Position numbers and translations under genes: made by a program. Source: Aureispira sp964445645 (GTDB lineage: Bacteria > Bacteroidota > Bacteroidia > Chitinophagales > Saprospiraceae). Taken from it: a DNA stretch of 64,000 nt. The stretch spans positions 11,383-75,382 of the forward strand of contig CAYULH010000006.1 of the NCBI GenBank assembly GCA_964445645.1, read 5' to 3'. Below the pieces are notes generated by a model. It ran no database searches and was not told where the DNA came from. It saw nothing but the letters and a program-made list of their open reading frames with translations. Positions 18,484-26,801 of this stretch are shown here, piece by piece (the stretch's first letter is position 1; every line of letters starts with the position of its first letter).

Positions 18484-19053
18484 CTAAAGGTTCATGTTTT
18501 TTAGGGCTAAGTCTATTTTAGATTTTAGAATAAATAAGAGTCTATTTGCCAGTTCATATACTTCGGTACTTCCAATGGTAATTTGGTTCTCCTTCTTTTG
18601 GAAGTTGGCAGCAGCATTTTGAGCAGCTGTTTTTATAAAAATAGGGTGTTTTTTAGAATCAAAACCACCCATAAGCTGTGCTAATTGAGCCTTCCAAGCC
18701 TTGCATTGATCTTGATTTTCAAAATCTATCAATTGAGCTTGTTTATGATAATACAACCAAACCTCAAAACAAGGGTTGCTCTCTGCGGCAAACCATTGTT
18801 GCCCCTTCACTTTTTTGCAAAACTCTCGAATAGCTGCTATTTGTGGTTCTCTACTGTCCAATTTGTCAGGATCGGTATCAAAAATTAACCAAACCTCATC
18901 GTTTTTTTGATACTCATATTTAGGAGCTTCTTTTTTTGTTCCCAACATACAATGTCGTTCTCGTTTTACCCCTTCACAAAAAATATAAAAGCTCTTCGCT
19001 TGCCCTATTCTGCTAGGTTCTCTAGTAAAGGCTCTATTTCTACTCAACAACAT
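18484..19053 (-). CDS. RloB-like protein (AbiLii type)
   Basis: A 189-residue protein of the RloB family, the nuclease-like partner of an AAA ATPase in RloAB/AbiL-type phage-defence pairs. The N-terminus has SFYIFCEGVK (CEG at 26-28), then DEVWLIFDTD (52-61) and the strongly conserved ESNPCFEVWL (91-100). The segment between CEG and DEVW is only about 24 residues; in RloB proteins as I know them it is longer, so the toprim-like core may be shortened. It overlaps the ATPase gene by 14 bp, indicating translational coupling. Confidence 0.82.
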   Translation of the reverse strand: MLLSRNRAFTREPSRIGQAKSFYIFCEGVKRERHCMLGTKKEAPKYEYQKNDEVWLIFDTDPDKLDSREPQIAAIREFCKKVKGQQWFAAESNPCFEVWLYYHKQAQLIDFENQDQCKAWKAQLAQLMGGFDSKKHPIFIKTAAQNAAANFQKKENQITIGSTEVYELANRLLFILKSKIDLALKNMNL

Positions 19054-20401
19054 AATCTTCCCAATTTAGTGCCTTCAAATCTCCCAAGAACGGAATAGAA
19101 CCATAACGCCCACTCAAATACCCCTTTTGTATATCAATGGTTTTGTGTTCCTTAAAATCACTCAAACTGTATAAATCTGTAGCACCCTCTTGGTCTTTCT
19201 CTGCAAACCAAATTTCATCTTGGCGAAAAATACTTTGATCTAATAAATTAGACTCGTGGGTGGTAAAAATGAGTTGCCCCTTAGTTTTGGTATTATCTCC
19301 AAATTTTCGGACAAGCTCTTTGATAAGTAAAGGGTGAATACTTCGTTCTATTTCGTCTATGATGTAGGTTGTATTTTTGTTCATCATCTCAAAAAACAAA
19401 GGTACAAAATCCACCAATCGTCTAGTTCCATCCGATTCTTCCTCAAATTCAAACGCTACTTGTTCATCGGTCGAACTAAAATGAATCGTTTCTAATTCTT
19501 TGACGACTACCTCTCCATTATCACTGACCACACAAGTATGATTGGCATCCATGTGCAAGACTCTATTAGAATCCGCTAATAGGTCTTCTTTGATTTCTTC
19601 AATAAAATCTAAATCATCTTTACCAAAAAAATCCTCCAAACTAGTCGTTTTTATCTCTACCTTAGCAATCCCCGTTTTGAAAGATTCCATCATTTCATTG
19701 GTATATGCTCTGAGCAAAGGTTTTCTTTCAAGATGCAAAAGAAAAGCACCCATCTTAGAATTTGGAGATATAATATACAGCCTATCATCAAACCAATCCA
19801 TCACCAACTTCATATTCTCAAATAAATCTGACTCTCTAGCGGCCAACCACTTCAAGACAGATTCATCAGGCTTGGCAAATTCTTCTAGTAAAATCTCTTT
19901 TAATAATTTTCCCTTTGGATCATCTTCAATGGCTGCTGATAAGGTAATAGATGTTTTTCTTGCTTCATTGGTATGGCGTTCAAATACCAATTCATCTTCT
20001 TTCTTGCTTAGACCTGATAAATAGAGTTCTTCGGTAGCAATAACGCCTTTTTTTAATTCTACACCATAATAAAAAGCCTTTCCTTTGGTAATAAATTCTA
20101 TCGCCAATAATTGACTAACAGGCGTATCCTCTTGTTTGGAATACAGCTTAAAAGCAGAATCTCTTAAAATTGCAGGGATTTTACCTTCTACCACTAAGCC
20201 CTTTAATCCTTCTAATGCCTTCACCAAATTGGATTTGCCGGCTCCATTGGCGCCATAAAGTGCCGCCATTTTGAGGGCTTTTACCCCCAATTGTTCATAG
20301 CAATGGTGCTTTAGTGTCGTAAGTCGAGTATAGGGAAACAGGTTAAATTCTTTCTCCTTACCAAAAGAAAAGAGATTTTTTGCAGTAAATCTAAGTAGCA
20401 T
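19040..20401 (-). CDS. AAA family ATPase (RloA/AbiLi-like)
   Basis: A 453-residue SMC/OLD-type ABC ATPase. The likely start is ATG 20401 (MLLRFTAKNLFSFG); the frame to 20512 adds an Arg-rich stretch that runs into the next gene. Walker A is YGANGAGKS (residues 49-57), the middle is a coiled-coil-rich insertion, and near the C-terminus come SDGTRRLVDF, Walker B TTYIIDEIERSIHP and FTTHESNLLD. This matches AAA_15/AAA_21 ATPases that pair with RloB. With the overlapping downstream gene it forms a compact two-gene defence candidate. Confidence 0.88.
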   Translation of the reverse strand: MLLRFTAKNLFSFGKEKEFNLFPYTRLTTLKHHCYEQLGVKALKMAALYGANGAGKSNLVKALEGLKGLVVEGKIPAILRDSAFKLYSKQEDTPVSQLLAIEFITKGKAFYYGVELKKGVIATEELYLSGLSKKEDELVFERHTNEARKTSITLSAAIEDDPKGKLLKEILLEEFAKPDESVLKWLAARESDLFENMKLVMDWFDDRLYIISPNSKMGAFLLHLERKPLLRAYTNEMMESFKTGIAKVEIKTTSLEDFFGKDDLDFIEEIKEDLLADSNRVLHMDANHTCVVSDNGEVVVKELETIHFSSTDEQVAFEFEEESDGTRRLVDFVPLFFEMMNKNTTYIIDEIERSIHPLLIKELVRKFGDNTKTKGQLIFTTHESNLLDQSIFRQDEIWFAEKDQEGATDLYSLSDFKEHKTIDIQKGYLSGRYGSIPFLGDLKALNWEDYVVE

Positions 20402-20486
20402 AAGCTTAGTTTGTGTGATTTTTTCACAAGTTATGTCTTTTGTATTACTTATGCAAATTCTAGCCTCTCTCCCAAACACCAACCTA

Positions 20487-21350
20487 TCACGCCGTCTTCT
20501 CCACCGCACCAAAATTCAGGTGATAATTCACCAAACCATCAACGGGATTCTTAACAATTGTACCAACATTGATGCCTAGTGCTTTGGCTTCTTCGTGCAG
20601 AATTTCTCTAAAATAATGGGCTATAGAGCCGATAAAATTGGTTTCTACCTCTTGGTAACAATCAAAACAGAGTACATGTGTTTTCATAAATTTACGCATT
20701 CCCTCCCGTACCATATCAATAATAAACGGATCGTCTTTGTGTCGGGAAGCAAACTTCATAAAAGAAGCGATGTAGACATTGGGATTGGGTTTGAAATAAA
20801 CATTGTTGAGAATAGCAGTTTTGTCTAGTTGGTATTCCTTGTAGAAATCTTCATGGATGTGCGGGGGCAATTGTTTGTACAAAAATTTGCTCAATAATAT
20901 TTTGCCATAATAACTGCCGCTGCCCTCATCTCCGAGTATATACGAGAGTGCAGGCACCTCCTCCATTACAGTTTTTCCATCGTAATAACATGAATTAGAG
21001 CCTGTTCCTAAGATACAAGCAATCGCAGGTTTGCCCGTATAAGTAGCATAAGCACAAGCTGCCAAATCGTGTCCAACATGAATCTCTGCATTGGTAAAAA
21101 CCAATTGTAAGCCTTCCTGAATTATCGCACACAGCTCATCAGAAGAACAACCAGCACCGTAAAAATAAACTTTTTGTATTGCTGTTGCTTGGTTATAGAG
21201 TTGGGGATGTTTTTGTATATTTTGGGCAATAAATGCTTGATTATGAAAAAACGGATTAAATCCCACGGTGGAAATTTTGGGTTGTGGATTCCCTTCCTTT
21301 ATAAGCACCCAATCGCTCTTTGTCGAACCACTTTCTACTACTATAATCAT
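20487..21350 (-). CDS. BadF/BadG/NagK-type sugar kinase
   Basis: A 287-residue ASKHA-fold kinase of the BadF/BadG/BcrA/BcrD family, which in Bacteroidota contains N-acetylglucosamine and related hexosamine kinases. Visible are the phosphate-1 loop VVESGSTKSDW (residues about 4-14), the GHDLAACAYA region, phosphate-2 loop LGTGSNSC and the conserved LGDEGSGSYYG. It is divergent from the Entner-Doudoroff operon, so a glucokinase-like role feeding zwf is attractive but is inference. Substrate identity is not visible. Confidence 0.85.
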   Translation of the reverse strand: MIIVVESGSTKSDWVLIKEGNPQPKISTVGFNPFFHNQAFIAQNIQKHPQLYNQATAIQKVYFYGAGCSSDELCAIIQEGLQLVFTNAEIHVGHDLAACAYATYTGKPAIACILGTGSNSCYYDGKTVMEEVPALSYILGDEGSGSYYGKILLSKFLYKQLPPHIHEDFYKEYQLDKTAILNNVYFKPNPNVYIASFMKFASRHKDDPFIIDMVREGMRKFMKTHVLCFDCYQEVETNFIGSIAHYFREILHEEAKALGINVGTIVKNPVDGLVNYHLNFGAVEKTA

Positions 21351-21801
21351 ACAATTGTTATTTAAATAATGCTGCTTGAGTTTTTTTATAAAATAAAAAC
21401 AAGAACTTAACCGATATTTAAAGCTCTAAAAGCAAAGTTAACAAAATTAAGTTTTACAATAAAGCTATTTTAGCCAAAAAAATATTGTTACACTAAAATA
21501 GTGTGCCTTATTTACGATAAAATAAAAATATAACTCTGGCTGCTATTTTTAGCCATTACAGTTAATCAATTCGCCTTAAAGTAATTAGACAAGCCCCCCT
21601 AATTCAAACGGCTATTTTTTTGTTGACACATAAAAAACAAGAGTAAACGTACAAATCACCATAAGTATGTTTATATTTAATAATCCCACTAGAAGATTTT
21701 ATATCTAAATGAGTTTATTTTCTTGTGAACAATGCTAAAGAATTATTATTCTTACTTTAGAATCCACTATAGTTCTCCCATTTAAAAACAAAACAACCTT
21801 G
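21351..21801. other. Divergent promoter region between sugar kinase and zwf
   Basis: About 450 bp, strongly A+T-rich, without a gene. It must contain promoters in both directions. The one clear dyad is ACACTA-AAA-TAGTGT at 21490-21504. No exact TAnnTTTG box was identified on the zwf strand. Confidence 0.55.
21490..21504. promoter_or_regulatory. Small palindrome, operator candidate
   Basis: Perfect 6-3-6 inverted repeat ACACTA-AAA-TAGTGT in the divergent region between the kinase and zwf, about 140 bp from the kinase start and 300 bp from zwf. A regulator shared by both units could bind here; there is no direct evidence. Confidence 0.3.
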
Positions 21802-23268
21802 ATGAAAAAAGAAGCATATTTGGGCCATTTTAGCCTTGTCATATTTGGAGGTGATGGCGATTTGGCCATGAAGAAGATTTTTCCTGCCCTGTATTTCCGT
21901 TTAAAAAGTGGCCAAATCAAAACCAAGTCTACCATTATTGTAGTGTCTAATAATGATAAAGACACAGCACAGTTTAGAGCAGAACTTTCTGGAAAACTTC
22001 CAACCAAAGTCAAGAACCCCGAACAAGGATGGATTGACAAACTTTGTGGTATGGTAACGTATCAAAAAATTGAATTGACATTGCCCGATAATTATCTTCC
22101 ATTAAAGGAGAGTTTGGAAGCTGCCAAAAATAAGAACGTTCTACTCTACTATTCTACGCCTTCTTACTTGTTTTCTACCATATCTAGTGCCTTGCACGCC
22201 AATGATATTCTTACTCCCACCACCAAAGTGGTTTTAGAGAAGCCCTTGGGCTCCGATTTGGAAACATTTGAGGAAGTCAACAGGGTGATTCGCCAGTATT
22301 TTCAAGAGTATCAAATTTATAGAATTGACCACTACTTGGGCAAGGAAACCGTACAGAACTTGATGGTATTGCGGTTTGCCAACCATATTTTTGAAATGTT
22401 GTGGAATGCCAATAATATCGAAAGTGTAGAAATAACAGTAGCTGAATCTATTGGTGTGGGGACTCGCAAAAATTATTACGATAAGTATGGTGCGCTCAAG
22501 GATATGGTACAAAACCACCTGCTCCAATTGGTTTGTTTGGTAGCTATGGAGCCCCCGTCTATACTCAATGCAGACAATGTACGCGATGAAAAACTAAAAG
22601 TGCTCAAGGCACTCAAGAAGTTTGATGAAACAACCATCAACAAATGGACTGTTAAAGGACAGTATACCAGAGGCAAGATAGAAGATGAGTTTGTCTATTC
22701 TTATCAAGAAGATATAGATGGTTATAATTCTAAAACTGAAACGTATGTTGCCCTGAGAACTTATGTTCAAAACTGGCGTTGGGCCAATGTTCCTTTTTAT
22801 TTGAGAACAGGCAAACGAATGAGCAAAAAATACTCCGAAATTGTTATCAATTTCAAACCCGTGCCGCTTAATATCTTCCCTGATCAAGCCCCAATAGATC
22901 GCAACAAATTGGTTATACGACTACAACCCGATGAAAATATAGAGTTGGTTCAAATGGCCAAAATCCCTGGCCCAGGGGGCTATCGTTACAAATCTACTTC
23001 TTTGGAATTGGATTATGGGGCTTCTGTAGGCGAAGGATTTCCAGATGCTTATGAGCGGCTAATTATGGATGTGGTTAGAGGCAACCAAACCTTGTTTATG
23101 CGAGAGGATGAGGTGCGTGCTTCTTGGGAATGGATTCATTCTATCACCTCCAATTGGGAAAAAACCAATCAAAGCCTCAAATTGTACGAGGCCGGCACCC
23201 TTGGCCCCGATACCAATATTATGGAAGAAGGACATAAATGGAATTTACAAAAAACAAACTTAAAATGA
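21802..23268 (+). CDS. zwf: Glucose-6-phosphate 1-dehydrogenase
   Basis: Oxidises glucose-6-phosphate to 6-phosphogluconolactone with NAD(P)+. The 488-residue protein (ATG at 21802; a TTG lies just before it) has the dinucleotide motif FGGDGDLAMKK (residues about 15-25, where GASGDL is usual), the EKPLG motif (146-150) and the active-site signature RIDHYLGKE (174-182), whose Asp-His-Lys bind substrate. It starts the operon zwf-pgl-edd-eda and overlaps pgl by ATGA. Confidence 0.96.
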   Translation: MKKEAYLGHFSLVIFGGDGDLAMKKIFPALYFRLKSGQIKTKSTIIVVSNNDKDTAQFRAELSGKLPTKVKNPEQGWIDKLCGMVTYQKIELTLPDNYLPLKESLEAAKNKNVLLYYSTPSYLFSTISSALHANDILTPTTKVVLEKPLGSDLETFEEVNRVIRQYFQEYQIYRIDHYLGKETVQNLMVLRFANHIFEMLWNANNIESVEITVAESIGVGTRKNYYDKYGALKDMVQNHLLQLVCLVAMEPPSILNADNVRDEKLKVLKALKKFDETTINKWTVKGQYTRGKIEDEFVYSYQEDIDGYNSKTETYVALRTYVQNWRWANVPFYLRTGKRMSKKYSEIVINFKPVPLNIFPDQAPIDRNKLVIRLQPDENIELVQMAKIPGPGGYRYKSTSLELDYGASVGEGFPDAYERLIMDVVRGNQTLFMREDEVRASWEWIHSITSNWEKTNQSLKLYEAGTLGPDTNIMEEGHKWNLQKTNLK

Positions 23269-23954
23269 TAAAAAAGATATATCCAAACAGGACAGATTTA
23301 GAGCAAGATTTAGTAGTTGCTATTGGAACAATAATCAATCAAGCTATTGCAGAAAACGGCCGTGCTTCCATTTTGTTTTCGGGGGGCAGTACGCCCAAGG
23401 GCTTGATGAATCAATTGGCAAAAACCAACTTGAACTGGGAAAAAGTAGCTGTGGGTTTGGTCGATGATCGTATGGTAGATAGTTCTAGCGAATTTTCTAA
23501 TTTGAAACTCCTACAAACAGAATTTTTGAGCCATATAGAGGGCGATACCCAACCTGTGGTTTATCCATTGGTGGAGCAAGCAGAAAATGCGGAGGCAAAT
23601 ATGCAAGCGGTAATGCCGCATGTTGAAGCCTTGGGTACCATAGATATTGCCTTATTGGGCATGGGAACCGATGGCCATTTTGCTTCTTTGTTTCCCAATG
23701 ATGCCGCTTCCGCTGATGCACTAGCCGAAAAAGTAACCGCCCCACTACTCTACACGACCGCACCTGCCCATCCTACCCACAGAATTTCTTTTTCTTGGCA
23801 TTATCTTAAAGCTGCCAAAAATCTAGTGCTGCACATCACTGGCGATGCCAAAAAGCAACTGCTAGAAGCCAATAGAAGTGCTGAAGAGGCACTGCCCATT
23901 GATACGTTTTTGCAAAATGCTGCTGATTCTTCAAGCATTTATTGGGCCCCCTAA
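23265..23954 (+). CDS. pgl: 6-phosphogluconolactonase
   Basis: Hydrolyses 6-phosphoglucono-1,5-lactone to 6-phosphogluconate. The 229-residue protein (ATG at 23265, inside the zwf stop as ATGA) belongs to the SugarP_isomerase/NagB-like DevB family: LFSGGSTPKGLMNQL near residue 38, VGLVDDRMVD, and the catalytic-loop region LGMGTDGHFASLFPN. The ATGA overlap shows translational coupling with zwf. The next gene, edd, follows after 261 bp with a large hairpin between. Confidence 0.94.
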   Translation: MIKKIYPNRTDLEQDLVVAIGTIINQAIAENGRASILFSGGSTPKGLMNQLAKTNLNWEKVAVGLVDDRMVDSSSEFSNLKLLQTEFLSHIEGDTQPVVYPLVEQAENAEANMQAVMPHVEALGTIDIALLGMGTDGHFASLFPNDAASADALAEKVTAPLLYTTAPAHPTHRISFSWHYLKAAKNLVLHITGDAKKQLLEANRSAEEALPIDTFLQNAADSSSIYWAP

Positions 23955-24014
23955 ACAGTTGAAGGCATTATGACAAAAAAAAGTGTATCTTTTATCCTTA
24001 CTTCGTTGGAAATC

Positions 24015-24086
24015 GTATCTAATTGATTATCAGCTTATTATAGAATAGAAGCTAAAATCATAAAAGGCTGATAATCAAATAGATAC
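24015..24086. repeat. Long imperfect hairpin between pgl and edd
   Basis: 20-bp arms 24015-24034 and 24067-24086 (GTATCTAATTGATTATCAGC and its complement with one mismatch), 32-nt loop. An outer repeat TACTTCGTTGG (23999-24009) / CCACGAAGTA (24127-24136) brackets it. It lacks a T tract directly after the stem, so it could be an operator, an RNA processing site or an attenuating structure for edd-eda. Confidence 0.6.
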
Positions 24087-24215
24087 AAGATGATTTTTTA
24101 TCTTTTTTATAAAAAAAGTAAAAAATCCACGAAGTATTATTTTATTATAATGTACTTCATACTACCAATTCCTCTTCTTTATTTCAATTAAAGAGTATCT
24201 CAAACAAACAATATT

Positions 24216-26015
24216 ATGAACGAAGTTGTAAAAAAAGTAACCGATAGAATTATAGAAAGAAGTAAGCCAACCAGAGCAGCTTACTTAAAACAAATGAAAG
24301 AAGCCGAAGAAAGTACTATTCTGACCAGAACAGAATTGTCTTGCGGCAACTTAGCTCATGCCTTTGCGGCCTGTTCGCAAGTAGAAAAAGACGGCCTAAC
24401 AGAAACAGTGCTGCCCAATGTAGCCATTGTTTCGGCTTATAATGATATGCTTTCGGCACACAAGCCTTATGAGTCTTATCCTCCTATCATACGCCAAGCT
24501 GCTCTGGATAACAATGCCGTCGCTCAATTTGCAGGGGGCGTACCAGCCATGTGCGATGGGGTTACACAAGGACAACCCGGCATGGACTTGTCGCTATTGA
24601 GTAGAGATGTTATTGCCATGTCTACGGTCATTGCGCTATCGCACAATATGTTTGACGCTACCTTATGTTTGGGTATTTGTGATAAAATTGTACCCGGCTT
24701 ATTGATTGGCGCACTCAAATTTGGACATTTGCCTACTATATTTGTACCCGGTGGCCCTATGCCAAGTGGTATTACCAATGATGAAAAAGCAGCCATCCGC
24801 CAAAAATATGCTCAAGGGCTTATTTCAAGAGAAGAATTGCTCAAAGGAGAATCGGCTGCCTATCACTCAGCGGGTACTTGTACCTTCTATGGTACGGCCA
24901 ATAGCAACCAGATGCTGGTAGAAATTATGGGCTTGCATCTGCCCGGTTCGTCCTTTATCAACCCCGGCACGCCACTCCGAGAAGCCCTAACAGTAGAAGC
25001 CGTTAAGCAAGTGATTAAGAATACCCAAAAAGACGCAAAAATTCCACTATATAAGATTATTACCGAGCAAAGTTTGGTTAATGGAATTGTTGGTTTGTTG
25101 GCTACAGGAGGTTCTACCAATCATACCATGCACATTTTGGCGATTGCCAAAGCAGCAGGTATTATTATAAATTGGCAAGACTTTTCTGATTTGTCAGAAG
25201 TAGTGCCTTCTATTACACAAGTTTATCCCAATGGTAAAGCCGACATCAACCACTTCCAAGCGGCAGGAGGCATGTCTAGTGTAATTAGAACACTAAGAGA
25301 AAATGGTTTGCTCAATGAGGATGTAACTACCGTAGTGGGCGAAGGTTTGGACAAATATATCTTAGAACCTAAGTTTGGTGCCGACCAACAATTGATTTTT
25401 GAACCCGGCCCTGAACAGCCCTTGGATAGTGAAGTTATCCGAACTGTCGAAAATCCATTCAAGCCCGAAGGCGGCATCAAGCAAGTGACGGGCAATTTGG
25501 GCAATGCTGTTGTGAAGGTATCGTCAGTAGCCGAAGAACACATGGTGGTAGAAGCGCCTGCTATGGTATTTGATGACCAACACGACTTGTTGGATGCCTT
25601 CAAAGCTGGTGATTTGCACAAGGATTTTGTGGCTGTTATTCGATTCCAAGGCCCCAAAGCCAAGGGAATGCCCGAACTGCACAAGCTCACTCCAACCCTC
25701 TCTGTACTCCAAAAATTTGGTTTCAAGGTTGCTTTAGTGACCGATGGTAGAATGTCGGGCGCATCGGGCAAAGTGCCTTCGGCTATTCACTGTAGCCCCG
25801 AGGCCATTGATGGCGGCTTGCTCAACAAATTGAGAGATGGCGACCCTATTTTGTTGGATTGTAACAAAGGCATCCTGAAGTGCCTCAACGAAGAAGAAGT
25901 CATGAAAAGAGAACCTGTGCCTACGCCTCCGCCGGCTTATGGTACGGGCAGAGAATTATTTGATAACATTAGAGTTTTGCTATCGTCTAGCGAAACTGGT
26001 GCAAGCATTTTTTAA
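24216..26015 (+). CDS. edd: Phosphogluconate dehydratase
   Basis: Dehydrates 6-phosphogluconate to 2-keto-3-deoxy-6-phosphogluconate, the committed step of the Entner-Doudoroff pathway; Fe-S enzyme of the IlvD/Edd family. At 599 residues it has full length. Key motifs: MCDGVTQGQPGMDLSL (112-127), CLGICDKIVPGLLIGAL (151-167) with cluster cysteines, FVPGGPMPSG, and near the end VTDGRMSGASGKVPSAIHCSPEA. It is 2 bp upstream of eda. Confidence 0.97.
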   Translation: MNEVVKKVTDRIIERSKPTRAAYLKQMKEAEESTILTRTELSCGNLAHAFAACSQVEKDGLTETVLPNVAIVSAYNDMLSAHKPYESYPPIIRQAALDNNAVAQFAGGVPAMCDGVTQGQPGMDLSLLSRDVIAMSTVIALSHNMFDATLCLGICDKIVPGLLIGALKFGHLPTIFVPGGPMPSGITNDEKAAIRQKYAQGLISREELLKGESAAYHSAGTCTFYGTANSNQMLVEIMGLHLPGSSFINPGTPLREALTVEAVKQVIKNTQKDAKIPLYKIITEQSLVNGIVGLLATGGSTNHTMHILAIAKAAGIIINWQDFSDLSEVVPSITQVYPNGKADINHFQAAGGMSSVIRTLRENGLLNEDVTTVVGEGLDKYILEPKFGADQQLIFEPGPEQPLDSEVIRTVENPFKPEGGIKQVTGNLGNAVVKVSSVAEEHMVVEAPAMVFDDQHDLLDAFKAGDLHKDFVAVIRFQGPKAKGMPELHKLTPTLSVLQKFGFKVALVTDGRMSGASGKVPSAIHCSPEAIDGGLLNKLRDGDPILLDCNKGILKCLNEEEVMKREPVPTPPPAYGTGRELFDNIRVLLSSSETGASIF

Positions 26016-26017
26016 TT

Positions 26018-26581
26018 ATGAGCGTCCAAAATAATATTGAAGCCGTCCTAAAGGCCAATTCTAAAATTCCTGTAGTTACGTTTCATCAACTAAATGAAGT
26101 AGAGGAAGTGGTCCATAAACTGGTGGCACAAGATATACATTGTATTGAAATTACCTTGAGAACAGCTATAGCTGCCGAGGCTATACAACATTGCCAACAA
26201 ATAGCCCCTGAGGGCTTTAGTGTAGGGGTGGGTACCATTGCCCAAGCCGAACAAGTGCAATTGTGCAAAGAATTGGGCGTGGATTTTATGGTCAGCCCCG
26301 GTTCGCCTGCCGCATTGGTTCAACAAATGCAGGCTTCGGGCATTCCCTATTTACCGGGGGTTATGACTCCCACCGAAATATTGAGCGCAATGGCTTTGGA
26401 TTGCTATTTTCTAAAGCTGTTCCCCTTTAATTTGGCTGGTGGTGCCAAGGCCGTCAAAACCTATGGAGGTGTTTTTCCTGCCGTTAAGTTTTGCCCAACA
26501 GGTGGTGTCAATGCCGACAATTTTCAGTCCTTGCTGGATATGAAGAATGTGTTGTCCGTTGGTGGTTCTTGGTTGGTTTAG
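26018..26581 (+). CDS. eda: KDPG aldolase, C-terminally short
   Basis: 2-keto-3-deoxy-6-phosphogluconate aldolase, yielding pyruvate and glyceraldehyde-3-phosphate. Class I aldolase with the general base Glu44 (HCIEITLRT) and Schiff-base Lys133 (FLKLFPFNLAGG) plus PTGGVN. At 187 residues it is about 20 shorter than usual: it stops at VGGSWLV, where other members run on for a helix of about 20-25 residues. The core is intact, so activity is plausible. The TAG stop and following sequence show no obvious frameshift that would restore the missing helix. Confidence 0.9.
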   Translation: MSVQNNIEAVLKANSKIPVVTFHQLNEVEEVVHKLVAQDIHCIEITLRTAIAAEAIQHCQQIAPEGFSVGVGTIAQAEQVQLCKELGVDFMVSPGSPAALVQQMQASGIPYLPGVMTPTEILSAMALDCYFLKLFPFNLAGGAKAVKTYGGVFPAVKFCPTGGVNADNFQSLLDMKNVLSVGGSWLV

Positions 26582-26617
26582 TTTTATTGTTGAATAGCAA
26601 CAACTGCCTATTATACT

Positions 26618-26686
26618 GCGTTTGTAACATTATATACCCTATGCTACTAGATAGAGTTGGGTGTTGGTGTTGCAAACGCTTTTTTG
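26618..26686 (+). terminator. Terminator of the Entner-Doudoroff operon
   Basis: Stem GCGTTTGTAAC (26618-26628) / GTTGCAAACGC (26669-26679), 11 bp with one G-U pair and a long 40-nt loop, followed by TTTTTTG. It begins 37 bp after the eda stop. Confidence 0.55.
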
Positions 26687-26801
26687 TGCTAGAAACATTT
26701 TTGCAAAAATTATTTCATGTCATAATATGGTCATTATTTTATTAATAATAGTTATATTTACATTTCCAAACATTTTTTAAAACTATTTTAAGGTATCTAT
26801 C

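Noticed and set aside
18505..18560. Possible third gene downstream of the RloB-like gene
   Set aside because: Only about 60 bp separate RloB from the lipoprotein gene, with no ORF, so the defence unit has two genes here.
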